A program made the position numbers and the translations under genes. A stretch of DNA of 64,000 bases from NCBI GenBank assembly GCA_963701435.1, contig CAVPAL010000007.1, positions 868,001-932,000 on the forward strand, written 5' to 3'. Positions 62,739-64,000 of the stretch are shown one piece after another. Below the pieces are notes generated by a model, which saw only the letters and a program-made list of their open reading frames with translations, was not told the origin of the DNA and ran no database searches. The stretch is from JAACFF01 sp963701435 (GTDB taxonomy: Bacteria; Chloroflexota; Anaerolineae; Promineifilales; Promineifilaceae). Position 1 is the first letter of the stretch. Every line of letters begins with the position of its first letter.

Positions 62739-64000
62739 GGGTATCTCCCATTTTTGACTTCGCCAACAAAGTCCATTTTCGTGCGTAAATATCCGCTAAG
62801 GAACACGGATTAAATAATTTACGGAACTGACTCAGCAAGCGGAATAGCTGTGTAGTTCCATTGAGGCAAATAATCATCGAATTTGATGCGCATCGTTTCT
62901 TTGAAATCATCAGCCACCTTGCGCTTGGTGGCAAAAGACTCGTTTAGAACTGAAGCAAATACTTTTAGGCCTGTCTTCGTTTTAGCTGAGGCCATCAGGA
63001 CTTTAACAAGTTCAACGCTCTTGAGAACAACCCCCTGACAGGCATGCGTCAGATGAGGAAAGAGGCGGTGTTCAATGGGATTGTATTTGGAGGTATAGGG
63101 TGGATAGTGGGCAATGCGAATTTCAATACCCAATTCATCTGCCAATTGCTGCAAGTCCTGTTTGAAAAGGTAATAGCGTGCATTGTTGCTGCCGCCACAA
63201 TCGCACAAGAGGAGGATAGATGTGGCTTGCGGATAATCGTGTCGACCATGGTTGAGCCACCAGTTACGAATACAGGCGCAAGCAAATTCCGACGTATCAT
63301 GGCTGACGCCAATCGTCACGTAGCCAATGTTGCGGTAGACATCATATAGCCCATGGGGAACTGCTAACCCATCGGCCAACGAACGGAAATCGTGGTCATG
63401 GACACGGATGCGCTCTTGGGTGTAGAGCTTCCCAGGACGAAAGAAGTTACCGATCATCTCTTTTTTTTCACATCCATGCTCATGACCGGGTTGCCGTGTT
63501 CATGATACTGTTGCTTCAAGGAGGCAATGTTTTGGAACTGCTCATCGCGTTGCGCTACTTGTTGGCCGGCCTCTGCTTTGAACGCCTGCCGGCGACGGAA
63601 GTTGTGCTTGACTAATAGTTGGTCAACAACAGTCACACTCACCGCAAAGCCTTCTTCCTGGAGACGGGTCGCAATATCTTCACGGGTCAAGTTCGTCCAT
63701 TTGAGAGTCTCATCCATAGGCGAACCAGCCGTATGGTTTTCGAGAACATGCAAGAAGGCCGCATCCAGGCCGGACTGCTGGGCGATGACTGTCTTGCGCC
63801 CGCCACCAAACAGACGAATACGTTTTTCAGCTTTGGCTGGCAACTTTTCTAATTCATCCATGCCGCGGGCAATTGTGCGGTCATTGCACTGCAAAACACG
63901 GCAAATATAGCTGATGCCCCCGTAGCCTAATTTCTTGGCCTCGATAGCAGCGTAACGTCGCCGGTCTTTTTCGGAAAGAGATTGATAGAAGTCACGCATA
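62739..64000 (-). mobile_element. ISAzo13-family insertion sequence, partial at window edge
   Basis: The right terminal sequence begins GGGTATCTCCC at 62739, inside the interrupted transposase gene, and the minus-strand transposase fills the rest. The left end is beyond 64000, so length, terminal repeats and target duplication cannot be checked. Confidence 0.7.
62819..63999 (-). CDS. ISAzo13-family transposase, two frames joined at an A8 run
   Basis: Frame 1 (63999-63454) has the N-terminal region EAKKLGYGGISYICRVL and SMDVKKK. Frame 2 (63457-62819) carries the rest: IGNFFRPG, YVTIGVSHDTSEFACACIRNWW, LLLCDCGGSNNARY and NPIEHRLFPH. The frames meet at eight A's (GTG A8 GAG); a -1 shift there gives DVKKKEMIGNF, the normal family sequence. 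Programmed slippage is plausible, and homopolymer error is the alternative. The start may lie beyond 64000. Confidence 0.82.

Noticed and set aside
1..64000. tRNA or rRNA genes
   Set aside because: No cloverleaf, TTCGANTC arm or conserved rRNA stretch was recognised in the gaps by reading; a covariance-model scan would be needed to be sure.

Overview
Origin. The window looks like a chromosomal segment of a Chloroflexota bacterium (Anaerolineae-like). Clues are the secreted proteins ending in a YLPVV-type tail, an isopentenyl phosphate kinase of the kind known from Roseiflexus, a very large secreted amylopullulanase, and a bidirectional Hox hydrogenase. The phylum call is inference from gene content. 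The 8-bp palindrome ACGGCCGT recurs more than 60 times (counted by eye) between about 60 and 55,130, behaving like a highly iterated palindrome, and I see none after that.

Layout. 1-3.4 kb: hoxEFUY diaphorase and small-subunit genes of an NAD-linked [NiFe] hydrogenase (minus strand, running off the left edge). 3.7-6.8 kb: a sensor kinase and OmpR-type regulator. 7-12.5 kb: a complete Liv-type branched-chain amino acid (or related amide) ABC transporter operon followed by a CBS-domain protein. 12.5-21.3 kb: MFS transporter, isopentenyl phosphate kinase, an alpha/beta hydrolase-LOG fusion and a hydrolase paralogue, a P1-family peptidase, a small gene with a LexA-like operator, a BtrH-like protein and two secreted proteins. 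21.9-29.2 kb: a 2431-residue secreted alpha-amylase/pullulanase. 29.4-44.3 kb: cation:proton antiporter, TauE/SafE exporter, M23 and M20 peptidases, PfkB kinase and transaldolase-like enzyme, EamA transporter, a CsoR-CopZ-CopA copper module, and uvrC-GNAT-DinB.

Accessory island, 44.3-55.6 kb. It is bracketed by an imperfect inverted repeat of about 54 bp. It holds an IS6 fragment, truncated genes, element-type small genes (DUF2958, ssb), a frameshifted EAD-TIR-NACHT-FGE conflict-system gene, a serine recombinase, and an operon of a RecA-like protein, a small coiled-coil protein and a family B DNA polymerase. The end of the TIR-NACHT-FGE gene and an orphan copy about 250 bp downstream differ at 13 codons. 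After allowing for two 1-nt indels, every difference lies in codon positions 1 and 2 of NNY codons. This is the expected mark of a diversity-generating retroelement (DGR), although no reverse transcriptase lies in the window.

Right end, 56.2-62.3 kb. A compact cassette without the ACGGCCGT palindrome. It encodes a CRP-like regulator, a perfect TGTGA-N6-TCACA site in front of a 68-residue Os1348/NHLP-type precursor-like peptide, a strong terminator hairpin, an M16 zinc peptidase, a 1102-residue membrane protein combining a PqqD-like domain, an M50 protease and two cyclic-nucleotide-binding domains, and a small zinc-binding protein. I read it as a cAMP-controlled peptide maturation or export system of unknown product. 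The window ends in an ISAzo13-family element inserted into another transposase gene.

The two best candidates for undescribed biology are the DGR-marked TIR-NACHT-FGE locus and the CRP/Os1348/M16/M50 cassette. Single-base frameshifts in copA, ssb, the TIR gene and the recombinase may be decay or sequence error, and this cannot be settled from the sequence alone.
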